Of a stretch of DNA of 64,000 nt, positions 48,121 to 60,199 are shown one piece after another. The translations under genes and the position numbers were made by a program. Position 1 is the stretch's first letter, and every line of letters starts with the position of its first letter. Below the pieces are notes generated by a model. The model ran no database searches. It saw nothing but the letters and a program-made list of their open reading frames with translations, and was not told the origin of the DNA. This DNA is from Coriaria nepalensis (taxonomy: Eukaryota; Streptophyta; Magnoliopsida; Cucurbitales; Coriariaceae). The stretch covers positions 1,312,001 to 1,376,000 of the forward strand of contig CP114500.1 of NCBI GenBank assembly GCA_027186245.1, written 5' to 3'.

Positions 48121-48628
48121 TGCTGACATGCATATCATGTCATTAACTAAAATTATTTATTATTTTTTTATCTTTCATCTTTCATTAATTATAATTTTCT
48201 CACATATTAATTTCTTTTATGATCATTTAAAAAAAAATTAGGAAAAAAAATAAAATCCAATATGATGTCTCAAAAAAAAAAATCAAAATAATTCAATTTT
48301 TTAACAAAAAAAAAAAATATATATATATATATATATATCAAAATGATTCAATTAATTCACGAGATATCTATCTATTTAATATCTCACGAATTAATTGTAT
48401 CGTTTAGAATCAATTTTCCTTTTTTTCTTTTGCAAAAAAGTTGAATTATTTTGATTTTTTTTTTGTTGAGAAATCCAATTAGATTTTATTTATTTTTCCT
48501 TATTTTTTTTAAAAATAATTTTAAAATAAAATAATAAATTAATAAGGAAGAAAATTAAAATTAATAAAAAATTAAATATCATAGAATAATAAATAATCTT
48601 ATTTAATAACATAACATGCATGTCAGCA
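48121..48628. mobile_element. Long-inverted-repeat MITE, 508 bp
   Basis: Ends are TGCTGACATGCATATCATGT and, on the other strand, TGCTGACATGCATGTTATGT. Complementarity continues inward, for example caaaataattcaattttttaac with agttgaattattttg, to a core hairpin gagatatctat/atatctc near 48360..48385. There is no coding capacity. A target duplication could not be defined, so the superfamily is open. Confidence 0.75.
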
Positions 48629-49740
48629 CTAGTGATTTGAATTTTATTAATAGAGACTAAAAAATATTACTTGAACTATATATAGATTAAAAAATAAGTT
48701 AAAGTAGTCGATCTTTTATTATCAGACTAAAAAATCTCACTATGATTAATTTATAAATATTGAATTATACATAAATTTAAAAATGAATTAACCTAAATTT
48801 AAAAGGTGGGCAATCTTCCCTTGCCATCTCTACCTTTGCCCCTAATGAAAACTATATTTTATGTTAGTTAATTAGAGAGTAATTAATATGTAATATGATT
48901 TAACTTTTATATAAATATAAAATATTTTCTTTATTATGTATATGGTTGTGTTTTTATATTATAATTTTACGAAAATTATTCCGGAAAAATAAATTTAAAA
49001 AATAATTTTTGGAGAATATATTAATTTTTTTATATATATTTTGAGAGAATAATCTTTATATAATAATTTATAAAAATAATTTTTAATAGTTTAATAAATT
49101 AAATAAAAAATTTTAATTAAAAATTATTTTCCCACCCATTTTTTCTAATTTACAAAAATTTATTCTGAAATCAAAGTAAATAAAATAATTACCACCCAAA
49201 ATATTTTATAGAATTCAGAATCAAACGGTAAAGAAAATAAACGGTTTCCGTGTTGGTGCCCTAACTGGATCGATCATAAAGTAGGTTTTTACTGGATTTG
49301 ATCAATTGCTTAGCTGTACAGCACATTACTAGATCAGCCTACTCAGCACCTACTCCGATGAAGTTACTTGGTTCACAAGTTTCGTGGATGAGTGGAAACC
49401 ACTGACAAGCCAACTACGTAATTAACACGTATTTCATTTGAAATAAAAATAAAAATAAAAAAGGGGGACCATAATCAAATCTTTTAATTGGTCCAGCTCA
49501 TTCATTAAGGTATTAAGGTGCCAGAGTGATCCTCATCGACCCAAGAGGATCCACATCATCATATAGATTAGCGCTTAAACAAAACAAGGTAAATTGAATT
49601 TTGTCCAAACTGTAGTTTAATTTGATGATCATCCTAGAGTCAAGATCAGGAAACTACACTTTGCTTCCATCGCTCATCCTAAACGAGCGTTTCGTATCTG
49701 TGCCGTTACTGTAAACAGGAAAAGGAAAGTAATCCGTGAG

Positions 49741-49780
49741 CACGTGACGCTTCCCACTTTTTTTTCCCTCCCTATAATTA
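49741..49780 (+). promoter_or_regulatory. G-box and TATA-like element of the GDU gene
   Basis: A CACGTG G-box at 49741..49746 lies 30 bases before ctataatta (49772..49780). The ATG is at 49866, and an A-rich leader follows. Confidence 0.4.
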
Positions 49781-49865
49781 CCAGCTTCCATCTTCTCCAT
49801 CTCCCAAGCCCTCTCATTTCTCAAAAAAAAAAAAAAAAAAAGAAAAGAAGAAAAAGAAAAGGAAA

Positions 49866-50429
49866 ATGAGGACCATTGCCCCTTCTACCACATCAAAGTC
49901 ATTAGCAACGAGTGGCGGCGTCGTTGCGGTGGCGGGCGGTCAGAGGACGCCGTGGCACTCGCCGGTGCCGTACCTATTCGGGGGATTAGCAGCCATGCTG
50001 GGTTTAATAGCCTTTGCGCTGTTGATCCTGGCATGTTCTTACTGGAGACTTTCCAACCGGTCGGAGAATAGAGATGACAGAGAGGATTTAGAAAGTGGAA
50101 ACGGCGGCGAGAAGGAGGGCGGCTCCGGAAAGACTCCTCCTATGGTTTATGAGGAGAAGATTTTGGTTATAATGGCTGGAAATGATACGCCGACCTTCTT
50201 GGCCACCCCTGTTTGCGCAAAAAATTCGACCTTTTGTAATGCGAATGCAGAGGAGGAGGAGGAGGAGAAGGAAAAGGAGGAGGAGAATTGCGGGAAAGTG
50301 GAGAAGGAAGTGGTGATGGTGATTAGCAGCCGTGGTCAAGAACAAGAAGAAGATGCTTCACCTGAAGAGAATACAGTGATGGAGCAGAGTACACAGGAAG
50401 AAGAAGAAGAAGAGCGACGAAATCATTAA
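49866..50429 (+). CDS. GLUTAMINE DUMPER (GDU) family protein
   Basis: An intronless 187-aa single-pass membrane protein. GDU proteins raise amino-acid export at the plasma membrane and work with the LOG2 ubiquitin ligase. The membrane span lies at about 37-58 within WHSPVPYLFGGLAAMLGLIA and LLILACSYWRLS, the hallmark of the family. The second hallmark VIMAG is at 101-105, followed by TPTFLATP. The C-terminal third is unusually acidic, with Glu runs encoded by GAG/GAA repeats (50247..50284 and 50397..50414). This is longer and more charged than typical members and may be repeat-driven expansion. The start is a single ATG after a poly(A)-like leader. Confidence 0.93.
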   Translation: MRTIAPSTTSKSLATSGGVVAVAGGQRTPWHSPVPYLFGGLAAMLGLIAFALLILACSYWRLSNRSENRDDREDLESGNGGEKEGGSGKTPPMVYEEKILVIMAGNDTPTFLATPVCAKNSTFCNANAEEEEEEKEKEEENCGKVEKEVVMVISSRGQEQEEDASPEENTVMEQSTQEEEEEERRNH

Positions 50430-51499
50430 GAGATGTCAGGATTTTGCTTCTCTCTCATCTTCTTTATTTAGAAAGAGAGAGAGATTTGCCATTTTTTAGA
50501 GTTTTGTTTCTTTCTTCTTTTTTTTTAATTTCAATTTTGAGGTCTATTTGGTTCCAGAAATCGGGAAATGTAAATTAATTTTGCTGAGATGAAATTTTAA
50601 ATAGAGCTCTCTGTTTTTCTATCAAATATAGTCTCGTGAATATGCAGATTGAGAATCGAAACCAGTACCTGAAAATCAATCAAAATTCAAGTTTTGTTCA
50701 TGCAATATTTTCCTTTTCTTCATCTCATTTGATCTTTTCTTTGCTAAATGACAAGAAATAAGAACAGAGTCGATCATAACAGAGAAGCATTAATATCATA
50801 ATAAATCGAGCAAGGAATCATCTTTTTTCCGTTTTTTTCTTTTCTTTTTTCACGCGTATATTGCTAAATAAGTTAATTCAAGAAACAGAGCATTTACCCG
50901 GTGACCGGGAAAAGAGAACCGGCGACCGGCGTGATGCGGCAGTGGGAAACCTGAAGTGTCGATGTTAGAAAAATTAATTTGGACGCAAGCGAAGACACGT
51001 GGCATTGTGTCATGGGATGGCCATTGTTGGAAAGCTAAAGTTGAAAGGTACGACAAGTACTAACCAGCTGTACTACCTGTCTGTTTTGCTATGCGGAGAA
51101 ACGTAGCCGCGTGGATTCCTTTTTTGAAATAGAGGAGCATGCGTTGAATTGGGCCCTTTTGGTTTTTGGTTTTTTGTTTAATCTTGTAATAAGTTTATTA
51201 GGAAAAATTTCTGTGCCGGATTTTCGATGAATTGATATAATGAAAATAAGGATGATAACGTAAGGGACATAGTACCTAAAGTTTATATGTTGGGATTTTT
51301 TTTTCCTTCGGTGAAGTTTGATTATATCAGTTAACATATGGTAATAATTGTCATTATTTTTGTACTCGAGATCTTTAATTTTTTTATAATAGATTAAAAA
51401 TGAGAGTAAAATCTATAAAATATAAGATATTAATATGATATTAAAGTTTATATGTCTAAAGTAGTTAGTAAGGTTTTCAATACATCAAAATTTATATGC
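50430..51499. other. GDU 3' flank, nothing supported
   Basis: 3' UTR and AT-rich spacer. The only structure noticed is a short GC-rich patch with repeated CCGGCGACCGG-like words near 50899..50935. Confidence 0.5.
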
Positions 51500-51930
51500 A
51501 GGGTCGTCGCACTTGACATACTCAATGACATGATGTACTCAACGTCTCCAATATACGAGTGGCTCGATGTACTTGACGTGCTCGATGCCTTGACGTACTC
51601 AATGTACTCGATGGCTCCAATATGCACAGTACTCAATGACTTTGCGTACTCGATGCCTCTAATGTATGAAGTACTCGACGACTTGATGGCTCGATGCCTC
51701 GACGTACTTGAGGCCTCCAATATGCGCAGTACTCAATGTCTCAATGCCTTGATGCCTCGACATACTTAACACCTTCAATGTGCGAAGTACTCGATGGAGC
51801 GACGTACTTGATGGCTCGATGCCTCGATGGCTCGACGTACTCGACGCCTCTAATATGTAAAGTACTCGATAACTCAAAGTACTTAATAAGTCGATGTACT
51901 CGACGGATCGAAGTAATTGACGCCTCGACG
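51500..51930. repeat. Degenerate minisatellite of CTCGATG/GTACTCGA words
   Basis: Repeated short modules (gtactcgatg, cctcgacgtactc) are arranged around a recurring longer motif close to cctccaatatgcgcagtactcaatg. It occurs at about 51546, 51611, 51653, 51714, 51771 and 51846, spaced 42 to 75 bp. Both strands stay open over long stretches because the repeat lacks stops, so the apparent proteins are artefacts. Confidence 0.85.
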
Positions 51931-53246
51931 TCTATAGTAACAGCAACACAGTTGTTGACATCTTAAGTTAAATTATGTATTTTAAGTAGAATTAAAAATC
52001 AAATTCTTATTAAGATAAATACATGTTTTGATAGGTTAGGAGCTAGCCCAAAATTGAAGGATTTTCAAGGAACTCTTACTAATATAGGACATACAACATG
52101 TAAGTAAAGTCTCACCTAATCACTCTATTATTTCCTTATCTTTGAGTGAGATATATTAAGAAAGATAGATTAATTTATGGAAGACATCATACCCATCTCT
52201 AATTGACACTATGGATTCAGATACACCGTTCTCAATATTTATTAAGAAATCTTAATATTCTACCATAGAAAATAGATGATGAAAACTACATAACAAACAT
52301 TAAAAAAATAAATAAATAAAGAAAAAGGATGAAGAAGTCACACTCAAATATAGTTTAGATTTGGTGATCATCATGACTTTCCATAAATGGAGAGGCTATG
52401 TAGCATTTGTTAGTAGTGTTGATCTAGAATATTGCAGGTCGAAGGTTTCGCTTTCTCTTCCATTGGCAGATTCATTATGCCACAGAGTAGTGAAGGCGTT
52501 GAGGCATAAGACTTTTTAGAACGAGGAAAATTCTCAAAAAGTGACAAGACATAACATAAACCATTGCTTAATAATATTTAACCTAATGATCTTGTCTTGG
52601 ACGTTCTATGGCCAAACTCTTATATAGTACGAACATTGATATCTAGTTACTTATCAAATTCTTCATATTAACTTAATTTTTATTAATATATATTATTTTT
52701 AGATTTTAATAATTATAAATAACTATATATCTAATTTTATATTCTAATTTTATATATATATATATATATATCGACTTGCTGTTTTGAAAATCATTTACTC
52801 ACCATCTCTCCTTATCGATTACATAATATCACATCAATTTGTGCACTTGTGTGTCCTTTGGAACCCCTTTGAGATCCTCTAGTATTGAAGCTAACAATCG
52901 GTCTTATAAAGTCATTGTTTTTGGCCACATGACTTCTATAATTCATGATGATATATATTTCTTCGGCTAAACTACTTGCTTTACTTTTTGTGGTGCAAAA
53001 TATTGAGCGAATTTTGACGAAAACTAGCCCAACAATTTTTAGCCTATGATATTTTATAATCTTAATTACTTGAACCCATAGTATCGTTGAGATCGAAGTA
53101 CAACGACACGGGCTAAACACAAAAGTTTGCAATTACTAAAAGATACAACATACACCAACATGAACACCAAATATGTTTAACCAAATATGCGTTTATCATG
53201 TCCATTAGGCTTGTAATTCGGAGTGGAAATTAGCCGAAGTTATCGG
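51931..53246. other. Intergenic, nothing supported
   Basis: AT-rich DNA with a (TA)n tract at 52753..52770. Part of 52800..53160 shows loose similarity to the 3' flank of the intact protease at 56450..56650 (shared words such as cctatgatattttataatctta and caacgacacgg), consistent with the tandem duplication of that locus. Confidence 0.5.
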
Positions 53247-55663
53247 TTAGAGATACCCTTTAGAACCAATCCCAATTTTCTTTCTTCCAATATCAAACAC
53301 CACCTCCCATGTCTTTTGAGCCATGGCGCCGATTACCACTACTCCGGCTTCAACACTATCATTCACGGAGAATGCTAAACAAACTTTTGAAGAGTCCACT
53401 TTCATAACAATTCCCGATTTATCTAGGGTAACTTCGACTCCATCCTTGAAGACAAAAGCTATTGATGGATGGAAAATAGTCTCTCATATCGTAGCATGTA
53501 TCAAGAATTGAAAAACCTTCTACCTTAGAATAATTACTCATCTTGTTTTCAAAATCATTGCGCAAGACATTATACACCGCAGGCGGCAAACAAGTTATCG
53601 TTGTCCCAGCGTCTAAAGTCGCCGGTTTTCCAGAAAAAATTGTTGCATCAATTGGCAATTAAGAATCGTATACTTTAATCCCAATAACTTCCAAGGCATA
53701 GGTTTCTAATAAGCCCATCAATAATGACGTGTATTTCACTTTGGAACTACCCTTACTGCCAAAGCTAAGATAACCCTCGTTGGAAAATGTGGAAGGTAAG
53801 CGATACGAGAAAATATTACCATACTTTTTTGCAAATATTTCGACAAACGAGCTTCCCGGTCCAAAGCCTACCATGCCAGATGCGAGTGAGTTCATATCCA
53901 ACTTAGAGTTGCAACCAAAAAGAAAGTTGTGAATTTTGTGTGCTGTGAGAGTTAATTTTTCAGTGGCCAGACATCCCCCTATGGATTTTTGGCCTCCGTA
54001 CATACTACGGTATTCACATATTGATTCAAAGCATCGAGTTATACGGTATCCTGCATAAATGGTACTTGTAAAAATCGGTAAAACTTATTAGGCATTATTT
54101 AGGAGCACTTACATGTTTGTTAAGCTTAAAGTTCACTCCGAGTCCACAGAGGGATATTATATATGAATTTGGGTTTTCAATTAAAAATTGATCGATAAAT
54201 AAAAAGAGTGATACATATTTTTTATATATTTAATGTCAAATATTTATATTTCCGATACTAGATATATTCTCAATATATTTTTTCATGTATGATATTTTTT
54301 TTACAAGGTTTTTTATTATATGAGAAATTTGGAGTAGGTGTGGCGTTAAATCCATCACATATAAACAAGATTTTGATACCATATATAAATTGGGTTCCAA
54401 CTCAAAATCAATTGGCAATAAGTGGAGTGACTTATATTTTTTATATACTAAGTTCTTGAAACATACGTTACTCATGTGAAATATATGGTTAAAATATTAT
54501 TTTAATCATATTTTCAGGTTTTTCCTATTTTTATCCCTCTATTTTCAATTGTCATATTAATCCTTATATTTCCTTTATTTTCCTATTTTCATCCCGAAGG
54601 TAAAAAATTTAAAAATAAAACATGAATTTTTTTTTGAAAAAGCTTCCCTTAACTTTTCATTCTTCTATTTTTTATCCACTATTTTTACCCTAGAGCTCAA
54701 CCACCACGCTGCCGCCACGGCACATCATGCTTCCGGTGCCAGCTCACCAACCTATTCTCTCCCTCTCTATCTCTCTCTTCAAATCTAGGACATTTTGGGT
54801 TTCAAGATCTCAATTCGAATTTAGGTTTTCGAAACCTAAATTGGAAGAGAGATAGAGAGAGAGAAAGAGAATGAGATGGTGAGCCGGTGTCGGAAGTGTG
54901 TGGTGGTGATAGAGGTGTTTTTAGCATAAAAATGGTGGGTAGGTGTTTGGGGAAGAAGAAAGGAGAAAATAGAAAAATATAGAGTTAAGGGAAGTTTTTT
55001 TAAAATTTTGTTATATTTAAAAAAAAAAATTGAAGATTCTTGACCTCAAGGACTAAAATAGGAAAAATATTAAAAAAAAGGATCAATATGATTGAATTTA
55101 AAATAGAGGGATGAAAATAGGAAAAGCATGAAATAGGAGGATAAAAAAAATAATTTAACCGAGATATATTCTTAGTAGGTTAAACTCGGTTCCCATTTGA
55201 AATGATTTTTCTTGGACACCTACATCAACATTATCAAAAATAACCAAGAACAATATCTATAATTATAGCAATTACCTGATGAGATGTTCATTTGAGAGCA
55301 TAATCCAGACGGACATGGAAGAAATTCGAAGGAACTGGAATCGAGATAATTGAAGAAATGTCGGTTCATGTTTGCTTGAGGCATGCAATTGACCCAAGTG
55401 AGAGCACTACCCGGATTAATAATAAGTACATAGTCACGTTTCGGAGTACCCAATCCAACGGTAACAATGGATTCATGACCACCGAAACCAGCAGCCCTAA
55501 TTGGAAGAATTAAGGGCTTTAGTCCTTTTGTGCTATCCCCTACGTCCTCGTTAACATCATTCTCCAAAGAGCAATGACAGTATTGAAGTGGAAGACTGAA
55601 AATGAGGAGAAGTCTCCAAAGGAGACTAGAGATCATGAGGGACATTATAATTAGTCGATTCAT
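53247..55663 (-). pseudogene. Aspartic protease copy A (nepenthesin/CND41-like), disabled
   Basis: Exon 1 (55663..55276) encodes a signal peptide (LLWRLLLIFSLPLQYCHC) and the first catalytic region, read as INPGSALTW: the catalytic Asp of DTGS is Asn. Exon 2 begins at 54050. A TAA interrupts YDS*LPIDA near 53659, and a frameshift in the YDMR..FPSI region (near 53480) breaks the rest. The second active-site region DAGTTIT is still legible, and the ancestral stop is near 53247. The intron carries a 674-bp fold-back element. Copy B is the closest relative, with nearly identical blocks such as FSNEGYLSFGSKGSSKVKYT. Confidence 0.9.
54487..55160. mobile_element. Mutator-type fold-back MITE, 674 bp
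   Basis: Almost the whole element is an inverted repeat centred near 54815: GGTTAAAATATTATTTTAAT... at the left, ...ATAATTTAACC at the right, with matching CCTATTTTTATCCCTCTATTTT and GAGAGATAGAGAGAG arms. The 9-bp flanks are GAAATATAT (54478..54486) and GAGATATAT (55161..55169), 8/9 identical. A 9-bp target duplication is the Mutator hallmark. It lies in the intron of protease copy A. Confidence 0.85.
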
Positions 55664-56714
55664 AGTATTGGACTTAATGATGTTTATGTACTTGAAACTA
55701 TCTAATCGCAATAAGCTCTATATAGTAAGTTAGGGTTAGTTATATTACGGCCTTTTATTTTATAGTTTATAATCACAATGTAACTTTAAAATTATAAGAG
55801 ATGTTAATAGAACTTGATTGGACGCAAATAGAACTTGATTGGATATATTAAAATAATATTTGATACTTATAATTACGTCATTGCTTACCTTAATCATACT
55901 ATGGCGTCAATTTGTTCACTTATGCATCCTTTTGAGTCTTCTAAAGCATTTCTTTGAATTCTTGTTACTTTAAACTAGAATTCTTCTTTAACACCCCCAA
56001 AAAATTCCCTCATTTACAGGGTAACGGTGTCGGGAATTTGAAGTCAAATTCCCTCATTTAGGGATCCATTTTTGCATTTTAATATTTTTCATAAGTTTAA
56101 GAATTTTTTCATAATTTCTTTAATTTTAGAGTTTAGGGACTTTTTCTCAAAACTTAGGCAGCGAAAGTTTGCGTGCATGCTTTGTAAAAGATCAGTCCTG
56201 CAGACAGATATACAACCGATCTGATGTGGGTATCCAGTCGTACCTTATAAATCTGACCAAGTATCCGACAATGCGGATATGTTGGATATCCGTGTGTGCC
56301 TGGCCATTCCCGCCTGACCTGTGTGCATCAGATAGTCCTGAATACGGCCGACCCACACGCTCACCTACTTGTATTTCAACATACAAAGAGTCCAAACTAT
56401 TGAATCGAATTTTGAAGGAAACATGCGCGCGGCAGTCTTAAAACCCAACATATGATATTTTATAATCTTACTTGAACCCATTTTCGTAAACAAATCCTTG
56501 CGATCTTACAGTTTGAGAAAGTTTAATATAAAAAAAGGGGGCATGAAAAAAGAAGACAACGACACGGCCTAAACACAAATGCTTGCAATTACTAATTAAG
56601 ATGCAATACAACATACACCAACAAAAACAAGTAAAAAACTAAATTTGTTTAACCAAATATGCGTTTATCATCTCCACTAAGCTAACGATTGGGAGACATA
56701 AGCGGCGTTATCGG
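55664..56714. other. Intergenic between protease copies A and B
   Basis: TATATAG near 55719..55725 on the minus strand is a candidate TATA box for copy A. The GC-richer segment 56160..56450 has an open frame on each strand but no recognised product. Confidence 0.5.
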
Positions 56715-58217
56715 TTAGAGACACCCTTTAGAACCAATCCCAATTTTCTTTCTTCCAATATCAAACACCAACTCCCATGTCTTTTGAGCCAAACCGCCGA
56801 TTATCACTTCAGCTCCAGCACTAGCTTGGCCGCAAAATGCTAAACAAACTACTGATGGGTTTATTCTCGCAATGATTCCTGATTCATCGAGGGTAACTTC
56901 GACTCCATCCTTAAAGACAAAAGCTACTGATGGATAGGGAATAGTCTTTTTACCTCTCGTATCATAGCATGTATCAAGAATTGTAAAACCTTCTACCTTA
57001 GAATAATTACTCATCTTCTTTTCAAACTCTTCGCGCAAGATGTTATACGCCAGATGCGGCAAACGAGTTATCGTTGTCCCAGCGTCTAACATTGCCGGTT
57101 TTCGAGAAAAAACTGTTGCATCAATTGGCATTTTAGAATCGGCTACTTTAATCCCAATAACTTCCAAGGCATAAGTATTTTCTGATCCCATCAATAATGA
57201 TGTGTATTTCACTTTGGAACTACCCTTGCTGCCAAAGCTAAGATAACCCTCGTTTGAAAATGTGGAAGGTAAGCAATACGATAAAATATTACCATATTTC
57301 TTTGCAAATATTTCGACAAGTGAGCTTCCCGGTCCAAGGCCTAGCATGCCAGATGCGGATGAGGCTATATATGTCTTGTAGTTGCAACCAAAAAGAAAGT
57401 TGCGAATTTTGTGTGTTGTGAGAGTTAATTTTTCAGTAGCCAGACATCCCTGTGTGAATTCTCGGTTTGCATAGACATAACGGTATATACATTTTGATTC
57501 AAGGCATTGAGTTATAAGCGATCCTGCATAAATCGTAATGTTTAATAAGTTAAGTTCATTATGAATCCATACACATAAAGATTATATAAAATTTGAGCCA
57601 TTGATAATAAATAGAGTGATTTATTTGAGCCATTATGAAGTTTATATTTTCGATATGAATATATTTAACAAATGAATAGAGTGATACATATTTCTTATAT
57701 AATTATTAATACTTACGTTAATAATGTGAGAGATATTTCTCTTTAGATTAAACTCGGTTCACATTTGAAAATATTTTTCTTGGATATCTACACATCAACA
57801 TTCTCAAATATAACAATGAACGATATATTTATAATTATAGCAATTACTTGATGAGACGTTCATTTGAGAGCATAATCCGGACGGACATGGAAGAAATTTG
57901 AAGGAATTGGAATAGAGATGATTGACGTAATGTTGGTCCATGTTTGCTTGAGGAATGCAACTGATCCAAGTGAGAGCACTACCTGGATCAATAAAAAGCA
58001 CATAGTCACGTTTAGGAGTACCCAATCCAACGGTAACTACGTATTCATGACCACTGTCGCCAACAGCCCTAATTGGAATTTTGAAGGACTTTAATCCTTT
58101 TGTGCTATCCCCTACGTCGTCGTTAACATCATTCTCCAAAGTGCAATGACAGTATTGAAGTGGAAGACTGACTATGAGGAAATGTCTCCAAAGAAGACTA
58201 GAGATCAGGAGGGCCAT
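56715..58217 (-). CDS. Pepsin-like aspartic protease copy B (nepenthesin/CND41-like), intact frame
   Basis: Two exons (58217..57848, 57523..56715) give 392 aa with a complete frame. The signal peptide is LLWRHFLIVSLPLQYCHC. The first active-site motif reads IDPGSALTW (usually DTGS) and the second LDAGTTITRLP (usually DSGT), so both catalytic Asp residues remain but the Thr and Ser are changed. Family blocks follow: CPSGLCSQM, SASGMLGLGPGSSLVEIFAKKYGN, and a C-terminal IIGGLAQKTWELVFDIGRKKIGIG. The codon matching copy A's first ATG is GTG here, so translation should start at 58217. A TATATAAGG box lies upstream. It is probably secreted or vacuolar. Whether the DPGS site is active is unknown. 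Confidence 0.85.
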
Positions 58218-58284
58218 TGTTAGTTGATTCACAGTATCTGGCTTAATTATGTTTATGTATTGGAAACTCTCTAATAGCTATAAG

Positions 58285-58294
58285 CCTTATATAG
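58285..58294 (-). promoter_or_regulatory. Candidate TATA box of protease copy B
   Basis: CTATATAAGG on the minus strand lies about 70 bases upstream of the chosen ATG. A related sequence precedes copy A, which supports shared promoter ancestry. Confidence 0.5.
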
Positions 58295-59022
58295 TTAGTT
58301 AGGGCTAGTTATATTATTAAGATCTAAGATTTAGTTAAAAAAAACTAAAAATAAAAATAAAAATTTATAATAAAAAACGAGATGAAAAAGAGCCTGAACA
58401 AAAACTCGCAAAGTAAGGATCCAAACAATGATGGCTAAGTGAAGAATTATGAAAAAATCGAGAAAGAAGAGTGAAGATAGGTATGATTTTTTTTAGTGAA
58501 TCTTCAAATACCATTTAAAATGTAAAATTTATGTGAATTTGTATTGCAATTTGATCTTTGCTACTAAAAATAATTGTTTTTTATTTTGATTTTTGACTAC
58601 TACTAATGATGATGGAGGCATATATTTGTATATTAAAATAAATTTGATCGTTATAATTTTACCTTCTCTCAATCGTCCTAACTAGACGTCATTGCTTACC
58701 AACTATGTTGTCAATTTCTTCATCTGTGTATCTTTTGAGTCCCCTCTCAAGTCTCAAGCATTTCATTGAATTTCATAATTCCTTAATCAACCGAATAAAA
58801 TTCACTCATTCACCGGTTATGCGTAATTAGGGATTTATGGAGTTTACAATATAGTATTATAAAATTTTGATAAATCAATATATTAATATACGAAATTGTA
58901 CTGCAAATAAGCTCTAAAAAATTCTTTAGTAAACACGATTCTTGATCTACTATGGACCGTTTTACAAAAAGAAAGCTCTCATAATAGTAGTAATGACATT
59001 AAATATCTTACTTTTTTTTTTA

Positions 59023-59060
<38 letters not shown>

Positions 59061-59242
59061 TTATAATTGGAGGTAGTAGTAACTAGTAATGTTCACCGTG
59101 AAGCTTAGAGCCTTTTTGCATGAAAAGTTCGCCTAAACAATTAACAAGTTCACAGCATTACACTATTATACATAAAACAGAAACAAGTTCAACAACAAGA
59201 CTCAAGACTCATCTTTGACATAACTTGATCAGCCACTGTTGA
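58295..59242. other. Intergenic, AT-rich
   Basis: Poly-A/T stretches and a (TA)n tract at 59028..59055. No gene is seen. Confidence 0.6.
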
Positions 59243-60092
59243 TTAATGACATCCTTTTGGGCCAATCCCGATCTTATGTTTTCTGACGTCGAACACCACT
59301 TCCCATGATGTCCTTAGTGCAAAACTACCTAGTATAACAGGGCTTCCATCTCCGTTGTGTCTGGCAAATGCTAAACACACCTTTGATGCATCTATTTTAT
59401 ACATAATTCCCGATTGATCAATTGTAATTTCAACTCCATCCTTAAAGATAAAACTTATTGATGGATATGCATTCATCATGCCGTGTTTACCACTCATATC
59501 ATAACACAAATCATGCGTAGAGGGCCCTCTTGTCTTCAGATGATTGCCCATCTTTTTCTCAAACTCTTTGCACAAGGCATTATATGCTGTAGGAGGCAAA
59601 TAAGTTAACAAAGTCCATGAGTATGTATGCACCTTTCGAGAAAAGAGCCGGCATATGATCAATTTGAAGTATAGAGCCATCTACTCTGATACCAACAATA
59701 TCTAAGCCTTGATCGGTATGTCTTTAATGATGTGTACTTCACATCGGAGCTAATAGGCTGGCCAAAGTTTAGATAGCCGTTGTGAAAAGACGAAGAAGGT
59801 AGACAATATGAGAATACATTATTGTAGTTATGCGCTAGTTGTTGGACAAATGAGCCTTTTCCTAGGCCAAGGCCAAGTACACCAGATGCTTTTAGATGAT
59901 GCATATTTGTCGCAAAATTAAAACCCACGAAAAATTTATTAACCCGAACCAAATAATTGTGAAACTTATCATATGCCATGAGAGTTAAGATGTCGGTTGC
60001 AAATGTTCCGCCGGCAAATTGGTAACTTGCATGATCGGTAAGATACAAATACATACATGATGACTCAAAACAATAAGTTATGGAACTCATAT
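59243..60092 (-). pseudogene. Aspartic protease copy C, second exon, catalytically dead
   Basis: This matches exon 2 of copies A and B at family level (ASGVLGLGLGKGSFVQQLAHNYNN; VFSYCLPSSSFHNGYLNFGQ; VFDVRKHKIGIGPKGCH). A frameshift near 59710 separates KYTSLKTYRSR from GLDIVGIRVDGS. The second catalytic site, normally DSGT, reads YSWT just before LLTYLPPTAYNA, so the catalytic Asp is lost. The ancestral stop is at 59243. No matching first exon adjoins it directly. Confidence 0.85.
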
Positions 60093-60199
60093 CTAATTAA
60101 TTTTGGAGAGGAGACGGTTCTTACTCAAATATCATATTTTGGAAGTCTAGACAAGGAACTCGATATCAAAGAAGATACTTGAGCGAGACTTCCAAATAT

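Larger units (their letters stand above)
44999..49865. other. Gene-poor AT-rich intergenic region
   Basis: Apart from the promoter flank, no gene is supported across almost 5 kb. It holds the 39-bp triplication (47429..47545), a palindromic MITE (48121..48628) and scattered TA tracts. A 71-codon frame at 45098..45313 shows no recognisable domain and is probably chance. Confidence 0.6.

Noticed and set aside
51448..51966. Open frames of 70 to 105 codons on both strands
   Set aside because: Produced by the stop-free minisatellite; repetitive Ser/Thr or Tyr/Asp peptides with no domain.
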